Below, one piece after another: positions 62,293-64,000 of a stretch of DNA of 64,000 bases (within the stretch, counting starts at the first letter, position 1; every line of letters begins with the position of its first letter). The notes under the pieces were generated by a model. That model searched no databases and had not been told where the DNA came from. It saw only the letters and a program-made list of their open reading frames with translations. Origin of the DNA: Candidatus Thorarchaeota archaeon (GTDB lineage Archaea; Asgardarchaeota; Thorarchaeia; Thorarchaeales; Thorarchaeaceae); assembly GCA_016839245.1 (NCBI GenBank), contig JAEOUN010000001.1, forward strand, positions 10,288 through 74,287. Reading direction: 5' to 3'. Both the position numbers and the translations under genes were made by a program.

Positions 62293-64000
62293 TCAGGAAA
62301 CACCTACAGCAGATACATACTCCGAAAAGTCAAACAAATGCATGTTTTGTGGCATAACTACATTATCTTCCAAATACTCAGCTGCTGTAAGAAGGCAGAC
62401 AATTTGTCTGGACTTGCAAGTTCTGCAGGCAATATCACTTTGTAAATGTAATAGAGTATTCAATTGCTGCTGATTAGGAAAGACAACATAGGATACCCCA
62501 TTCGCACAGAAGTCATAGTATCCATGACCCTTGAAGACCTGCATTCTTCTCCTTTTCAGTTCAGTTTCAATCACATCGAGGACACGATTTCGTAGCCCTT
62601 CCAGAACTACAGAATTCAAAACCCATAATCCTTCAGACAGATCTACGAAGTCAAATCCACTGCCAACTCGAACCGCAATAAGGACTTCATCAGCAAGCAA
62701 CTCAGTTAAGGCGCGCTTTCCTTCTTCTGCATTCAATAGTGTAGATCTTCCTTTCAAGGATTGCATAGCAGTTGTGTTAATGAACTCCAACAGCACTGAC
62801 CATTCCACTTGTCCATCGGAAAGGTCGATGAAATCCTGCATGAGCTGAAACCAAAGCCTCATTTGTATAGCTCGACTAGTAGCAGTACCCATCTCATGGA
62901 TAGATCCAATAAGATCGATTTGTTCAGATTCCGGTTCAGATGATTCAAGACAAGATTGTTTTGTCTGAACTTCTTTTTGGTCTATTCTAGGAATCAGTTT
63001 CTCTATCATATTGTCTAAAGAACTTGGAAATGCAGATACAACATTCACAACATCAAAATCCTCAGAAATATCCATCATTTCTCGTAGCTTTGCCGCAGCA
63101 ACACTCCCCCTTACAACCACAATCAATTCTGCGAAGCTGTTACCTAGAACATTCATTCGGCTTCTGATACTATGAAGTACTTTTTCAATTGATGATGCTT
63201 TCAAATGTTCAGGTAGAATAAGAATGGCCTTATCATCGATAAGGAGATCTAGTCCACCTTTACTTTTCTCCTCTTGTTCCTGATAATATGATCCTAAACG
63301 ATTTACAATATAATCAATTATTGCAGCCTTTACTGCTTCAAGACCACAACCGGGAAGTGTAAAGACAAAGCCTCCAGATACTAGTGACAATGCTTCTCTT
63401 TCAATAGTCCCAAGAGATACAAGATCACGGATCATCTCATTGATATCTTCATCCTCAATTCCGAAGTCAATCGTTGTCAAAAGCGCTTGGATTTGCTTTT
63501 GTGTGGCCATTCCTCTTGATGCGAGAAAAGCTACAACATGATTTCCAACTTCTCCAATTCGGTCAAAGACAGTGCCATGTTTCGTAATCTTTTCTTCTAT
63601 TTCAGATTCAACAAGTCGTTTCTTATATTCAATAGCATCATGTGAAGATATTTCATTCTCTGTGCTGACCATAGGTTGTTCATGTTCCATTGATATTCTA
63701 CTTGGCACTACTTCTGAAGTCAACGATGTTTCAAAAGGATACGTCAACATCTCGAAGGTTTCAGTACCAGGGAGTATCACCAAAGCATGACCTCTTTTCA
63801 AAACTCTAAGGTACCTTTCTTGAGTTTCATCAAGCGACATGAATCTGCTGCCAATAGAGCTATCATAGGGTAGTCTAAAGGTTATCTTTGTAGATGTGTT
63901 TGCAAGAATATTAGATGATATATTTGGTCTCGTAGAGATTACAACAACTCCCTGTCCTGTAGCCCTAAGCAGCATCACCATTGATTCTCCTGTTGTAACA
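62293..64000 (-). CDS. HerA/DUF87-like ATPase, C-terminal part (5' end outside the window)
   Basis: The frame remains open to the right edge, reading TTGESMVMLLRATGQGVVVI just before and after base 63981, so the ATG there is internal. This and the following STRPNISSNILANTSTKITFRL are the final motor-domain motifs of HerA/VirB4-like ATPases (typically '..TQRP...vl.n..TKiv.R'). About 480 further residues form helical and winged-helix-like parts, with a Glu-rich linker (residues 330-370) and two Cys pairs near the end (CRTCKS). The Walker A motif must lie outside the window. Likely role: DNA- or membrane-linked motor, not defined. Confidence 0.7.
   Translation of the reverse strand, partial: VTTGESMVMLLRATGQGVVVISTRPNISSNILANTSTKITFRLPYDSSIGSRFMSLDETQERYLRVLKRGHALVILPGTETFEMLTYPFETSLTSEVVPSRISMEHEQPMVSTENEISSHDAIEYKKRLVESEIEEKITKHGTVFDRIGEVGNHVVAFLASRGMATQKQIQALLTTIDFGIEDEDINEMIRDLVSLGTIEREALSLVSGGFVFTLPGCGLEAVKAAIIDYIVNRLGSYYQEQEEKSKGGLDLLIDDKAILILPEHLKASSIEKVLHSIRSRMNVLGNSFAELIVVVRGSVAAAKLREMMDISEDFDVVNVVSAFPSSLDNMIEKLIPRIDQKEVQTKQSCLESSEPESEQIDLIGSIHEMGTATSRAIQMRLWFQLMQDFIDLSDGQVEWSVLLEFINTTAMQSLKGRSTLLNAEEGKRALTELLADEVLIAVRVGSGFDFVDLSEGLWVLNSVVLEGLRNRVLDVIETELKRRRMQVFKGHGYYDFCANGVSYVVFPNQQQLNTLLHLQSDIACRTCKSRQIVCLLTAAEYLEDNVVMPQNMHLFDFSEYVSAVGVS

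Overview
The window is archaeal and most likely comes from an Asgard archaeon; a Thorarchaeia-like source is my recognition-level guess. The archaeal evidence is direct: a GatD/GatE tRNA-dependent amidotransferase, transcription factor E, MBF1, the proteasome-activating ATPase PAN, NAC-alpha with a UBA tail, an A-type ATPase subunit D, isopentenyl phosphate kinase, ribosomal protein S10 of archaeal type, and tRNA genes with bulge-helix-bulge introns and encoded CCA. Genes are AT-leaning, closely packed on both strands, and often start with TTG or GTG behind a GGAG-type ribosome binding site. There is no intact mobile element, CRISPR array or rRNA operon.

Layout. 1-9 kb is loosely packed: a partial gene at the left edge, a 1 kb gap with a 38-bp tandem repeat, an unknown 668-aa protein, a DNA glycosylase, a truncated methyltransferase remnant, a SagB-like nitroreductase and a DUF1156-type DNA methylase. 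9-14 kb is a minus-strand ECF transporter operon (T component, fused double ATPase, S component) led by a membrane-anchored phosphoesterase; the S component and the phosphoesterase appear to share a C-terminal extracytoplasmic domain. 14-22 kb holds tRNA-Arg(TCG), a leucine-rich-repeat protein, MtnA, a hydrogenase maturation protease, a tRNA-splicing endonuclease subunit that lacks the usual catalytic His, a PINA-like ATPase without its PIN domain, tRNA-Arg(CCT), a DUF4037 protein and RpiA. 22-35 kb has a membrane protein with a Pro/Gly minisatellite tail, a LURP-one/scramblase-like protein, two broken surface-protein genes, Pgk, GatDE, a GDT1-like cation transporter, a GH1 glycosidase, and four intron-bearing tRNA genes (Thr, Met, Leu, Val). 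35-41 kb is an information-processing block (TlyA-like methyltransferase, DUF2110, TFE, MBF1, PAN, Taw2/Trm5-like, NAC, AtpD). 41-47 kb is a run of poorly recognised genes (AAA ATPase plus a possible ribbon-helix-helix partner, three orphans) around an ADP-forming acyl-CoA synthetase alpha subunit. 47-64 kb holds HypF, indolepyruvate oxidoreductase IorAB, split lysine-ketoglutarate reductase/saccharopine dehydrogenase, a nucleotidyltransferase-like protein, a cysteine-desulfurase-fold protein lacking the PLP lysine, GlmS, S10, IPK and the C-terminal part of a HerA-like ATPase that runs off the right edge.

How it fits together. IorAB, the ADP-forming acyl-CoA synthetase and the saccharopine enzymes suggest growth on amino acids or peptides, with 2-oxoacid oxidation to acyl-CoA and ATP by substrate-level phosphorylation. 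HypF and the maturation protease imply a NiFe hydrogenase elsewhere in the genome. The most striking theme is tRNA processing: six introns in four of the six tRNA genes, three of them at non-canonical positions (D arm, variable loop, T loop), in the same window as a splicing endonuclease subunit with Ser in place of His. That pairing predicts a hetero-oligomeric, broad-specificity endonuclease whose other subunit is encoded outside this window.
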